From assembly GCA_000969725.1 (NCBI GenBank), contig JXSR01S060668.1: DNA of 23,603 bases; one strand, given 5' to 3'. Position 1 is the stretch's first letter. Each line of letters begins with the position of its first letter. This DNA is from Ophiothrix spiculata. Taxonomy: Eukaryota > Echinodermata > Ophiuroidea > Amphilepidida > Ophiotrichidae. The position numbers and the translations under genes are program-made. Of this stretch, positions 1 through 12,300 are shown one piece after another. The notes below the pieces were generated by a model. It was not told the origin of the DNA. It saw only the letters and a list, made by a program, of their open reading frames with translations, and ran no database searches.

Positions 1-314
1 GAGATGAAACCATACAAAGGATATGATTAGACTTATTGAATCTAATCTAATCTTGTCTAATCTAAACTCATTTGATCTTATCTAATCTAATGTTATATTA
101 CAGTTATCAAATCAAAATGAAATCATACAAAGGTTACGGTCAGACTTATCTAAAATAATCTAATCTAATCTAAACTAATTTTATCTAATCTGATCTTATG
201 TAATCTTTTGTTATGTTACAGTTATCCAAATGAGATGAAACCTTTCAAAAATTACAATTAGACTTATTGAATCTTATCTAATCTTATCTAATCTAATCTG
301 GTGTTATGTTACAG
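1..314 (+). repeat. Tandem broken copies of the exon 1 acceptor and 5' half, embedded in a TCTAA microsatellite
   Basis: Three units resembling the start of the exon at 315 precede it. One begins inside the window edge (exon-like sequence from 1), one has its AG at 102-103, and one has its AG at 220-221. Each assessable unit repeats the TTAT.TTACAG acceptor tail and about the first 50 nt of the exon, including a GATGAAACC-like core, then runs into (TCTAA)n-type sequence where the real exon continues. Start-to-start spacings are about 113, 118 and 93 nt. In the exon frame, the first copy meets TGA, the second TAA and the third TGA after three codons, so none can be a working exon. The TCTAA units also match the loose animal branch-point consensus (yTnAy). 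This is intron sequence upstream of exon 1. Confidence 0.85.
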
Positions 315-398
315 TTATCCAAACGAGATGAAACCATTCAAAGATTACGGTTAGACTTGTTGAATCTCCAGGAAAAATATGAATCAACTATATCCGAG
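315..398 (+). CDS. Coiled-coil gene exon 1 of window (28 codons)
   Basis: The exon follows ATGTTACAG and ends at GAG|gtaaga. It is 84 nt, phase 0 at both ends, and encodes 28 residues starting LSKRDETIQRLRLDLL. With position 1 as heptad a, the a positions (1, 8, 15, 22) are L, I, L, Y, and d positions 11 and 18 are both L, so it is exactly four heptads. It is the intact downstream member of the tandem of broken copies at 1-314. It is numbered 1 only within this window; earlier exons must exist. Confidence 0.85.
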
Positions 399-3300
399 GT
401 AAGACATGTTTCATCACACAAGTATGTTATCATTCTGGAAATTCATATATCAACTGATGTAGCATAAACCTGATAGTCTGGCAACTTTAAATACTGCAAT
501 ATTAATGTACGCTCCTGCGACACATGACAAGGTGACACAAGATTTGGAAAACAATACAATACAATACAGAGTGCTCTTACATGAAAATACAGGTATCATA
601 GTACTTTACAAAAATGAAATGAAAAGAAAATATAATAAATAATTATCAAATAAATATGTATTTAAAAGAGACCTGAAGGTTGCCAGTGATTGGGCATGAC
701 AGATATGGATTATTCTAAAGGAATGGACCAGCAGCAGAGAAGCCTTTATCACCAATGAGAGTATGTATGCAAAGAGTCTTGTGTCCTGGGCAGAACATAA
801 AACGCCTCTGGTCAGTGTCTACTGTTGAATAAGTTCAGTTATGTATGCAGGCGATTTAGATGAGTCCAAAAACACTTGAAGATAATAGTTAAAAGTTTGA
901 ATTGGATAAGGCTATGAATCGGTAAATGATGAAGTTCTTGAAGTAGATGGGTTACATGATTATACTTTTTAGCCCACTAGACAAGTTTGATGGCACGATT
1001 TTGGAGATGCTGAAGTCTCTTTATGTCTTTAGTAGGCCTTAATTATATGCCTAGATGTAATTATGGCTCAAACTGCATCCTGACAGGCAGATTTGTCTAA
1101 AAACATGCGAATATTAATAAGTTGCGAAGATGGAAGTTTATTGAGCTATATGTGGATGAAACCAGGTCTGACATAGATAGTGTCAAACCACTGAAACTGT
1201 CACATCCTGGCCTTATAGCACACTGTAATAGCACACTGTAAAGTAAATTAGATAAATATTTTAATATGATTTATGTAGGTATCACTTTCTTGAAATCTTC
1301 AGTTCAGTTTGTAATGTTGTTGCTTTCAATTCTATCCCTGTATTCAGTTTGACAGACAAGGCAAAAAATTAAGAAGAATAGAAGACGACATGAGGGCACA
1401 AAATGAAGAGGTATGTCATACAATTTCTTTGCTTTAACATGTGTTGCTTTGCGATTGAACATTCAATATTGATCGCAAATAGAGAATTTGTTCCATTCTT
1501 AAGATCAGGGCCCAGTTATATAGAAATATGGCCAGAATAAAATGGACTCTGAATATGCTACATATATGTTCCAAAATAGTACACATGTAATGTCCATCAC
1601 AAGCTGCTTGTAAAACTGGCCAGATCTGATTTTAAGTTTTGAACATATTAAAATCTCAATCATATGGCTCTATTTAAAGCTTCACACCAAATGCCACTTT
1701 CTTGGAGAATTTTTTGTGAAACTGAAGTCTGAAATTTGTCAAATCAGGGACAAAACAATTTTTCCAATTTTCTTGTTTCTGTCAAAAAACATTATTGTTC
1801 AAGTGGAATAATGATTTTAAAAAAATTCGAGATGCTGAGTGTATATATCATTTTTAGTTGAAAACAAGCGTTGTAAATGTATTTTCTAAAAAGAAATGTT
1901 TTATCAAAAGATAGTATTTTTTTAAACTTTTTCTACAAAACATGCTTTATTTTTTCATAAAAAAACAATGTAAAAACACACCTATACAATTATACATTGT
2001 TTTGATTTCAGTTCCACAAGAAAGATGGTGAAATCCAACGTCTTACCAGCCAGCTGTCTGCAATCCAGCAGGAATGTGTGACTTCCAGACAAGAAGCTGA
2101 TGGTGCTCATAAAGCCGTGTCCAACCTGGAGAAAGATCTGCAGCTGATGAGGGAGAAGTATTCCGATGCCAGCAGTGAGACGGCATCTCTGAAGGAAACC
2201 ATCGGCAAGATGCAAGTGACATCAGATGACACCAGGAATGCTCTGGCTGCGGAGGTAAGCAATTGTGAAATAATTGTTGTTATCCTTATAATAGTAACTT
2301 GAAACCTTTTTCTCATATACATCTTTTGGAAGATATAGACATTATGATGAGCTTAGATAAATTGTCTGAATTAGCACAGGTTCTTTGTGGCTGGAGGAAA
2401 CTTGGCTTAAAAATTAATTGTTTGTCTTACGTCTCTTGACATTTTCACAATTCAATGCAATATGCAGTATTTTATTTTATTTTTTTAACTGATGAAAGTC
2501 AAGATTTACCTTGTGATTCTTAATGATTTCATCAATTTCTTCATACAAATATATCTTGGAAATACATTTTGGTCTTCTTGTGGAAAATAATTATCTTTTG
2601 GATTACAGAAGGAAAAGATGACTCGATGCAGAGACATTTTTTCGAAAGAAAAAAAAGAATATCTGAAATAAAATTCATTTTCAGCATTTTGATCATCTGA
2701 GACACGTAGTGGAAGTCTAATGCACATGAAGGACATGAGAAAAACAATCAATTTTTTTTACCTAATCTGAAGATATAGTTTGTTCCAACATAAAGTGTGC
2801 TTATAAATCAGTCCGCAACTTAGCGCATGTGTATTTTGGTCTGGTTTAGATCTTTTACTATCACAAAAAGTAAAGCGCCAGATAGACTTCATAATTTTTA
2901 CCAATTGTAAAATCCAGACAACTGAATGCATATTGACCTCAAGTTCCCAGACAATATTATCGATTGGAATAATCCACTGAAACTCCAATTTTGAATTATA
3001 AAAAAAATAAGATAGTGGTAAACATTCCAAATGAAAATGCTTCTCATTGGAGAAATATGAAGCAGTGAGCAAATATTTTCTTCAGAATAAAATCCACAGT
3101 ACCCGTCAATCACAAATTATAGATTATAATGAAAAGACAAAGGTAATTATGGTAAACAACGATTACCAAAGAAAGCAATGTATAACCATAAGATTTATCA
3201 AAATACTACAGATGAGTAATCATTGCAAAATGTGCTCTGAACCGAATAACATTTCACCATCATGAACATTTTGGTAAATGGCATTTTACACCATGGCAAT

Positions 3301-6300
3301 AATTTTACACCATGAGAAAAAATGAAAATGAAAATGTTCATTCAAAATGAAAATGTAACGCCATGAGAAAAATATTGCATGAAAATGACTATAAAAATGA
3401 CGAAGTGTATCTAGGCCATAATCCATTGCATGCATTGCAATCATGCACACTGTTGTAAGATTTCCACATTTGATGTGATTAAAGGTGTGTGTTCTGATCA
3501 CTTTTTGCCCCCCCCCCCCCTCCGCACTTTTGGAAATCAAGTAGGAGATATTCATACCATAAGAAAGCCCATATATTTTTCTCATAACTATATACATAAC
3601 TACTGCAAATTTCCATGCCTATATTATAATTTGTTGAAGAGATATGGTTAACCTAGTGATGCTGACCTTTAACTCTAGCAATAGAGGGTTTACACAATGC
3701 TATATCATTGCTAGGCCATTGGCTCTGAGATTTGTCACTGTATTGGTGGGTTTTTTTTTAATTTAAACCAAATGCGTCTGCAATATTCTTGTCACTTTGT
3801 CTCAATACCAAATTGTAGTATGAATATCTTATTATGACATCATATGAAATTTGAGTGTTTTAACACAATTTTGAAGTTGATGTTGCCTTTAATGCATGCT
3901 ATGTCCTTCTTGAATTCACAATATGATTTAGCTGTGCTAATATTCAAATATACTAAGTGTTTTTAATGTGAATGACTAATGATTTTTTGTTCTAGAATGA
4001 AGTGACATCTAATATATGTATGTCTAACATTTTGTTTCTTTAGGCTACAGAAGCTGAACAGGTATGACTGGGTTGGTTGGTTATACTGGTTGATTTACAT
4101 TATCTGCACTTAGTATTTATGCAAGCTTAAAAGGGGCAAAGTCATCATTTTTATATCAAATGAGCTATATTCAAAAATTAATGCTTGTATAGGGAACTAT
4201 TCAATATGAATATTATTAATATGTACCTAATCAATTATTAATAAGCTAATTAACTTTTAGAGTATTTTCAGGATGTAACATTTTCAAATGAATACGCAGA
4301 AATGGTTTAAACTCTAGTTTTTTATGCACAAACAAAATATTTAATATGCAAACACATCAAATTTTCAAATGCATTGAATGCAATTCCAGTTCAGTACTCT
4401 AGATGTATATGAAATATTATGGATAAGTCAGATAAACAGCTTTCGAGATATGGCTAAATAAAGGATTTGTGTGTAAATATTAAGTGCTGACAGTGTACAT
4501 GCTATTACTAACAAAACTAACAAGCTCATGCTGATATTAAGGGCACATTCATTTTCAGAAATATATTGGGCTTTGTTACTCAACAACCGATATGTAAATC
4601 CATATAAAAGTATACATTTCTAGATGTGGATTTTCATGTAGAAGGTGATGGCTAGTTCAGTTTTGGACAAAAATGTATGATTTTGGACCAAAGGTCCAAA
4701 AACTTTTGATTTTGGACCACAATATTTGTAAACAACCTAATAAAATTTTGAAAAAATAAAATTTGGACCTCTTATACACATTTCTCAAATTTTTGATTTT
4801 TAAAATATTGCCAAAAATAGGTCCAAAATAGGCCTAAAATAATTTTTTATGTCATTTTAGGCCTACTTTGTTTATTATATTGACATTTTAGTATCCAAGA
4901 TATATGCACTGAAAAGACAATTAGTATGTAGCAATAGTAATTGTAAGACAAAGCGGTTTGTCTCAGAAGCATTTGTAAAATGTGTTTTTAAATATTGCAA
5001 ATTTGACATTTTTCCACCCTAAAACTGCTAGAACAATCTTGTGTTCTGTATAACGTTAATTTGACTAGTTTAAATTCATAGACATGTGCAGAGAATAGAA
5101 AACTTTTTCTCTTTTCCACAGGGACACAAATCTTTTTTTCCATAAAATAAATCTGGATTGCATCTAACTAAATGAAACCATGGATACCGCATTACTTTTT
5201 AAACCGTTCATGCTTTTACACATATCTTGAAGAAATTGAATGCATCTGGTTCGTTTGACCTGGAAGAGACAGTAGTAGGAACATTAACTTGTTGCTGAGA
5301 CTGTTGTGACCTGTTGCAGAGACTGATAAAGAATTTGTCTTTTATATTTGTAATGCAAAGTGGAAAATCATTAATCTGCAAAGAGTTTCAGCTTCTATGT
5401 GTTATCTTTTCTTGAATATATGGTAAAAGTTGACTAACATTTTTGAGTTTGATTAAAGCTTAATTATTATTATTTTCACTTTTCATGACAGCATCCTGCA
5501 TTCATATTGGCTTCTACATTGCCCAAAAAAATTATATTGCATATTATGAAATTCTAACACTATTTTCATTGCGTGGGTTTCTGTTCTTATGAAATTAATG
5601 TTTCTAGTTGCAAAACACTAAGGTCTGTATGTTCAAAAGAGGTTTAAGAGTTAGACCAGGTTTAAAGTGAGACCTGGTGAAAGTCAAATTTTGAATCACA
5701 GCTATATAGATTTTCCTTGAGCAATATTGTCATATTTTGTTTTGTTTGTAAGAATTATAGTTGAATGTGTAATTTTGAAAGTTGTTGCAGTTCAAAATGC
5801 TACAAAATGTCCTTTTATGGCAGTAGCAATTTTGACTTAGACCTGGTTTAACTTTAAACCTGGTCAACTCTTAAACCTCTTTGTGCATATGGACCTAAAG
5901 ATTTCTTATCTATGCCTTCAGATAGTATATCATAGAATAATGTTACTGTTTCTTACCTTTAGTCACTAAACTAGGAGACCTTAGACCGGCTTTACCACAC
6001 CATGTAACTGTATTGTAAGCCACTTGATTCAATAGAGTATCCATGTATTCATATGTATTGAATTACAATCGAAGTCATTTCCTGTTCCAATCATCTTTTT
6101 CGGTCTTTGTTGTTCTCGATCCATTTTATGCGAATCTTGATGGGAATTTCAGTTGATGCATCATTGTTATTAATTTGAATCTATTAAACAATTAAATTTG
6201 GATGCTATTTAGATATTATGAGGGCTTATGTGTTTTCTCAAATGCTAATTAGATGCCTTTGTATTTAATTTCATCTTGATTTATCCACAACCCCTAACAA

Positions 6301-9300
6301 TGATTACTTTCATCTTTAATCTATTCACCACCAGAAACAACGAGGCACAAAAACATTCATTGGTGGGTTTAATCAAAACAGGGTTCAAATGCTTATTTGC
6401 TAGAAGCCCTATTTTACCCCAATTCCCCGATAAAGAGATGGCACATATGTTGCCTAGCAGTAATAACTACCCACTCTCTACTATCTGGCATTAAAAATCA
6501 AGGAGTTGAACCAGCTTAGCGACTTAAATAACTTGGTGTACTTCAAAACTCAACCGGTGGTCAACCACCCAGACAGAACCGCCGATTCTGGCCGGTTGCT
6601 ATTCTTAACAATGGCAATCAGCCAGAACTCCCAGTTGAGTTTTTAGGGGCCCTTTCAAATCTCAATCTCTTTTGGGTGGTCAGCCTCGGGTTTGGCTTTT
6701 GAAGCGACCCCTTAGTATATTTCAATAAATACAGTATTGGAGTTTTAACTTATCTCTATATGTGATGACTCACCCCGAAAGGGGGGACTTTGCAGATTAT
6801 ATCAATTTTGAATTTATCATTGCATCTGTTACAGCATTTTCTAAGCTTTAAAATGACACCTTATTTATAGAAATTGATCAAGGCGATCAAATTTTACAAC
6901 AGAAAATCGGCTGGAAATTCTTATTATTTCTTTATTTTTTGCTACCTATTTTCACCAATATCTTGAAAAGTGTTCTGTCGCAAAGTCATTGTACCTCCTG
7001 ATTTTTCTGAATCAAGCCTGGTACTAGCTCGTAATGTAGACTTAAAGCGCAATCAGCATGTGTATCTTATATGTTTTCAGTCGCATCTATGCCATAACAT
7101 ATATCGCTCATTCCGAAAAATCGGGTGCCAATAGCATGTTTTTACATTCTTTTGTCCACAAAAACCTTCCAGTGCCTTTATCTCTTCCAATACTGCAATT
7201 TTCGGGTAGGGCTTGTCAAAATCTACTTGGTCATATATGGTTTGTCATACTTTTAATGCCATTATGACTCTGATTTATGCCTTCAAAGTAGCGAAAAACG
7301 TGAAAAATAGCTAAAAATGAGTTTCCATCGCAAAAGTGTTTCTTTGGACATGCTCATTTTCTTTTAGTATATAATACTTTTTCAAGCCTATTATAATTTT
7401 TAAACAGATAAACGATCAGCATTTTGTATCTGAACAATGATTTTCAAATTTGATGACATCTTTCCATAATTCAAAAACGAAATTCATTTTCCACCAACAT
7501 CGTGTGAGCTACGTTACTTAAGTTTGACATACCATTATTTGATGGGGAAAAACAGCAATTCCAACAAAATTTAAGTATGCTGACAGCAAACATTCCAGTG
7601 AATTTGAAAACCATATTAGAAAATGTCAAATTTATTTATGTTTGACGAAAGAAAGTGTTGAACATGAAAATTTGAACCGACCATGTTAAGAAATGTGAGC
7701 TACGTAACCATATATCTCAGTAACCATAGGCATTGCAGCAATTCCATTTTAGTATGTGATAGAGATATACACTACTACTTCGTTTATATTAGAATTTACT
7801 AAGTAAATGGTCTAATGTATGTTTTGTGCATTAAAACATGCAAAAACAGTGAGCTACGTTACCGTGATCTACGTTACTACTGACCTCTACAGAACTTATA
7901 ACTACCGTTTCATGACTTTTCTATGCACTAACAGTGCATATGAAGGATACACTTGCCTACAAATGCAAAAAATTGGCGAGTATCAATACTTAAAAATTGA
8001 GCAAGTAACGTAGCTCACCCATTGCCCACCACGTAAAAATGGGTAAGTCTTTGTAACAGAAAAAATATAGAAGTGGTGTTGACAAATCACTTGGATTCAA
8101 TGTCCATGACTAGTTTACTAATAAAAAACACTTAAAAGAAAAATATTTGAGCAACTTTATTTTTTCATTTTTTTCAACTGCATTGGCACCCGATTTTTCG
8201 GAATGAGCGATATATGCAGATGTCCATTATGAAAAATCCTGAAATGTCACACACCAATTGAAAAAATGCCAGATGTACAATAACTTGCCTTCCATGTGCT
8301 ACAAAGGTGGCAGCCACTGCCATAGGGATAACTCTGAAGCTGATTCCCCTGTTCAATTCATTTTGTGCAATCCATGACTGTATAAACGATTTGTCTTTCA
8401 ATTCAGGTTGCAGAAAGGTATGATGAAGTCGTAGAGATGAGAAATGACATGGATGTCTTAGAAGAAAAGCACCGTGAGGCCTTGGCTCAAGTCCAGCACA
8501 GGGGAGATATTATACAACAATTAAGGAGTGATATCAAAGAAGTTAAGGCACAGGTATGTAACAAATCAGGAGCTGAATGAGGCCTTGGCTCAAGTCTAGC
8601 ACAGAGGAGATGTTATACAGCAATTAAGGAGTGATATCAAAGACGCTAAAGCACAGGTATGTAACAAATCAAGTGTTGTGTGAGGCCTTAGCTCAAGTCT
8701 AGCCCAGAGGACAATTAAGCCAAAAAATATATTGTTTGGTTGTACTAGTAATGGTTCAAAATGATACGGTTGGTCGGTCGTTCGGGAAAACTTTTTTTTT
8801 ACATTACTGCAAATATGTATACATATACAATAATGAAAATTGGATCAACGCCTTTTGAGATATGGCTGGATATAAAGTTTTTGTGTGGAAATACTTTCGA
8901 CTGGAATGTATGTACCCACGCTTTAGAAAGAGTGTTTCTACAAAAATCAAAAAAATTTTAAAAGGGTGAGGTTCAGAGAATTTTCAGTATAAAGGGTGCA
9001 TTGGTTAAAAGTTTGTGATTGAAATAAAAAGGGTAGGGGTTGCTTACCCTTGGACTAAAATGAAAGTGATGCTGAGGAGCTCTGAGAATCACAATGAGCA
9101 TATTCAATAGAGATAAGATGATTTTGCAGTGGTCAAATTAGAAAATAAAACTTAGGCCTACATGCACTAATGAGACAATTCATCAATAATGGGATGAAAC
9201 ACACACAAAATGCATGCACAGGCAAAAAATTACATTCACTGAACAAATGTTACATTCATTTGTGAATATTGTGAAAACCCTTATTCTGTCATAATTTATG

Positions 9301-12300
9301 TGTTCTACATTGCTGAGCTAGTCGTAAGTGAAAGTGGGATGAAATCATTACCCCATCTGAATGAAAAAGTTTATGAAATTTCTGAAATGCGTGGGTTTAG
9401 AGAATTTTCAGTATAAAGGGTGTCTTCATAAAAAGGATGGGCTGGGCTAAATATAAAGAGCGGGGTTCAAACCCTATTGTATACAGTGTGTAACTTTGCT
9501 AGTGCTTTGAAAAAAAAAGCAAAACAAAATTGCTGGATTACAACCTTTGCATGTATTTTCACCTGTAGCACAAAATAAAGTTTGCCATTACCTAGGATTT
9601 AGGATTTAATTAGGATTTGATTATCGTGTGCAGTCATATAATGTTGACATACCAATTATTATGTAATTGCAATGATTATTTTCTGATAAATAGTCAGTCA
9701 ATATTTGGGAAAAAGTAAACTTTAGGTCCAATATAAAACTTGACCCTGGTCATGACCCAACCCTAACTCACAACACCATGACCTGACCGTAACTAACTAC
9801 CCATGACCCAACCCTAACTCTACACATACCTTAACCTTAACCCTAAAATGTTGGATGATATTCCTCCTATTTCACATGTATTTTACCCTTTTTGTGTCTC
9901 TGTAGCTTGAGGAAAAGTGTTCAAGAATAACAAGCTTAGAAGAGGATCTACAGTCAACACAGGAACATTTACACGGTTATCAAAACGAGGTAAGTATCCA
10001 ATTTCAAAAGGTAAAGAATATCCAGCAGATGAGGTATTATATAACAGCTAAAGAAATCTGTGTCAATTGATTGGCGCACCTTGGGCCATGTGCCATTGGT
10101 CACCAACTGTGCAATAGTGCCGTGCAAAAATTTGATACATTGCACAGTTAACTTTTTTGGTAAGACGCAATGTCAGTCGCGGTCTTAATTTTAAATTGAG
10201 TACGCTTGCACAGTCCGCGGGCGTTGCATTAAAGCCGGCATGTACAGTAACATAGACGTTGTCTCTGTTTGTTTTGTTGACAAAGATTTATTTAGCTGTC
10301 GTATAAAACAAATAATGAATGTTTCTCATTCGTGTCAATGGAACAAATATTTCATTCGGTAAAAGATCAAATGCCCCATTCAGCTCTAACATACACATAA
10401 GCTTTACGAATGGCTTTTGAACAGTCCTATGATAGGAAAAGTATGATATGCCCCCCCCCCCCTCTTTCCTAGCCCATGTTTCAGATTTATTTTTTATTAT
10501 ATTTCATTGATTAGGTATCCAATCAAAACCAGAAGACAAGCCAAGTGACAGCACAACTCAAGACAGATTTATCAGAGAAAGAAGGATCCCTTAAAAGCGT
10601 TAAATCCGAGATCAATCAACTAAATGGAGATCTGACACAGAGTCATGAAAAGGTAAGGATAAAGAATACTGTAAACGCCAATATTTTCGCACTCAGTAAT
10701 TTTTGCGCATGGCCAATTTTGTACCATTTCGCGCGTTTTTGTTTTTGCGCACGAAGACATTGGCCGAGTATGGAATATTCTTTGCAATAAATACACATTA
10801 TTTTTCGTGGTGCATTTAGTTTCGCACTAATCTCATTATGTGTGAAAAGCGCAAAAATAAATGTAGTGCGAAAATACCACTTGTACAATAACGAGATCTG
10901 TATGTGTTGGTCCACTTTTTAGGATTATTATAATTCTGTGATTTTTTTTTTTGTTTCCATAATTTTTGGAGAATCTATGTAAAAAAAAGACAGCTCCACA
11001 TTGAACAGATACAGGGACCATGAATTTCAAAAGACTATAAATCACTTCTTTCTACACCAATTAGGATGGCATCATCATCCATTCATACACTCCGCATGTC
11101 ACCTAGCCAATCAGAATGCAAGAATGTAAAGTACACGGAGTGCAGTGAGACTTCACAATGTACTGTGCTTGTGGCATTCCGGTTTGTTTCATTGTTTTTG
11201 TCGGGTGATTATTTATTTAGTTTAGAGAAATTTTGGACTTTGTTGGTCATATAAAAGCCTTATTTCTTTTCACAAAAGATACAAAAAAAAAATTCTGTCG
11301 TGTATGAATTAGATTGATAAATTTGCATTCCATTTTGCACTTGCTGTGAATTTTGATTGCTGTCCAATGCACTCGGCCCCTATGGGCCTCGTGAACTAGA
11401 CACATCAAAATTGACCATGCGTGCATTGATTTTGTCTCATTTCACTCACAACATGAAATGCGCATTTATTAACCTATGATTAATATAGTTTGATTATTAA
11501 AAATAATCACAATCACATAGCGTGAGGCACCTGCGTGTCATGCAGTTGTGTTGTGTTTTGGTATGGTGCTTCTCTGAGTCAATTCACGATGTAAAGAGGC
11601 CGCTTGTTTGGTGTTGATCAAAGTATAGCGAATCATTAGCCATCACTCAACCACCATCTGCTGAAGATAGACAATATTTTTTCTAAAAAAATATAGGGAA
11701 CATTACATGTGGATGTGGTAGAACTGTACTATTTCAAATTTTGTGGAAGTCTGATATTATTTGTGTAGCTATGCTAAAAGTTTGGGAAGCATGTATCATG
11801 TTTGTTATCATAGGTTAAATGAAATAAACAAAAGAAACCTTGTCCTGTTGTAATCAAATTTGATAGTTGGGTAGATTGTTAGATTTTTCTTGGTTTTTTT
11901 TATCTTTTGCTTTTGTGGCTATTGTAACAATATTTATAGAAAAATTAGCCCATTTATAATGCAGTGATATTGATTTTGCTGTAAAACCAAATATTCTGGA
12001 ATTTAACATGATTAATCCAACTAAACTGAAGGGTTTTGAGCTAAAGCTACAAATATTGAAATTTGTTACAAAAATCAGTAACATCGGAATGTTTAACTCA
12101 ACAACAAATAAAAGAGGGACACATTTTTGGTTTATTGAAAAAGAACAACACAGCAATTTTTGATAGACTGCTTTGAATGTTGGAAATAATTACCAACAAT
12201 TATTAAGGATGTTGAAAATCCAACCATTTCAAGTTTTTGTTCAGTAACTTTTGACATATGTGATGACTCACCCTGAAAAGGGACTTTGCAACAGAACACT

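Noticed and set aside
2758-3072. 104-codon minus-strand frame in intron 3
   Set aside because: Composition is that of AT-rich intron (F, I, S, Y, L), with no motif and no consistent codon bias. A run of this length is expected by chance in a window this size.
3508-3520. C tracts here and at 10451-10462 as possible quadruplex-forming sites
   Set aside because: Each is a single homopolymer run, not the spaced G/C tracts typical of a regulatory quadruplex; ordinary microsatellite noise is enough.
3286-3597. 103-codon minus-strand frame in intron 3
   Set aside because: It is made of low-complexity AAAATG and poly-C translations (HFHFH, GGGG) with no protein-like pattern.
8657-8719. Downstream exon 5 copies as mutually exclusive alternative exons
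   Set aside because: Neither copy has its own acceptor and both carry an in-frame TAG, so they cannot replace the exon half.
9770-9845. Telomere-like CCCTAA/AACCCT words
   Set aside because: The words are irregular and mixed with other sequence, so this is degenerate simple repeat rather than an interstitial telomere array.
11854-12156. 100-codon minus-strand frame in intron 7
   Set aside because: No motif, no splice context and intron-like composition.
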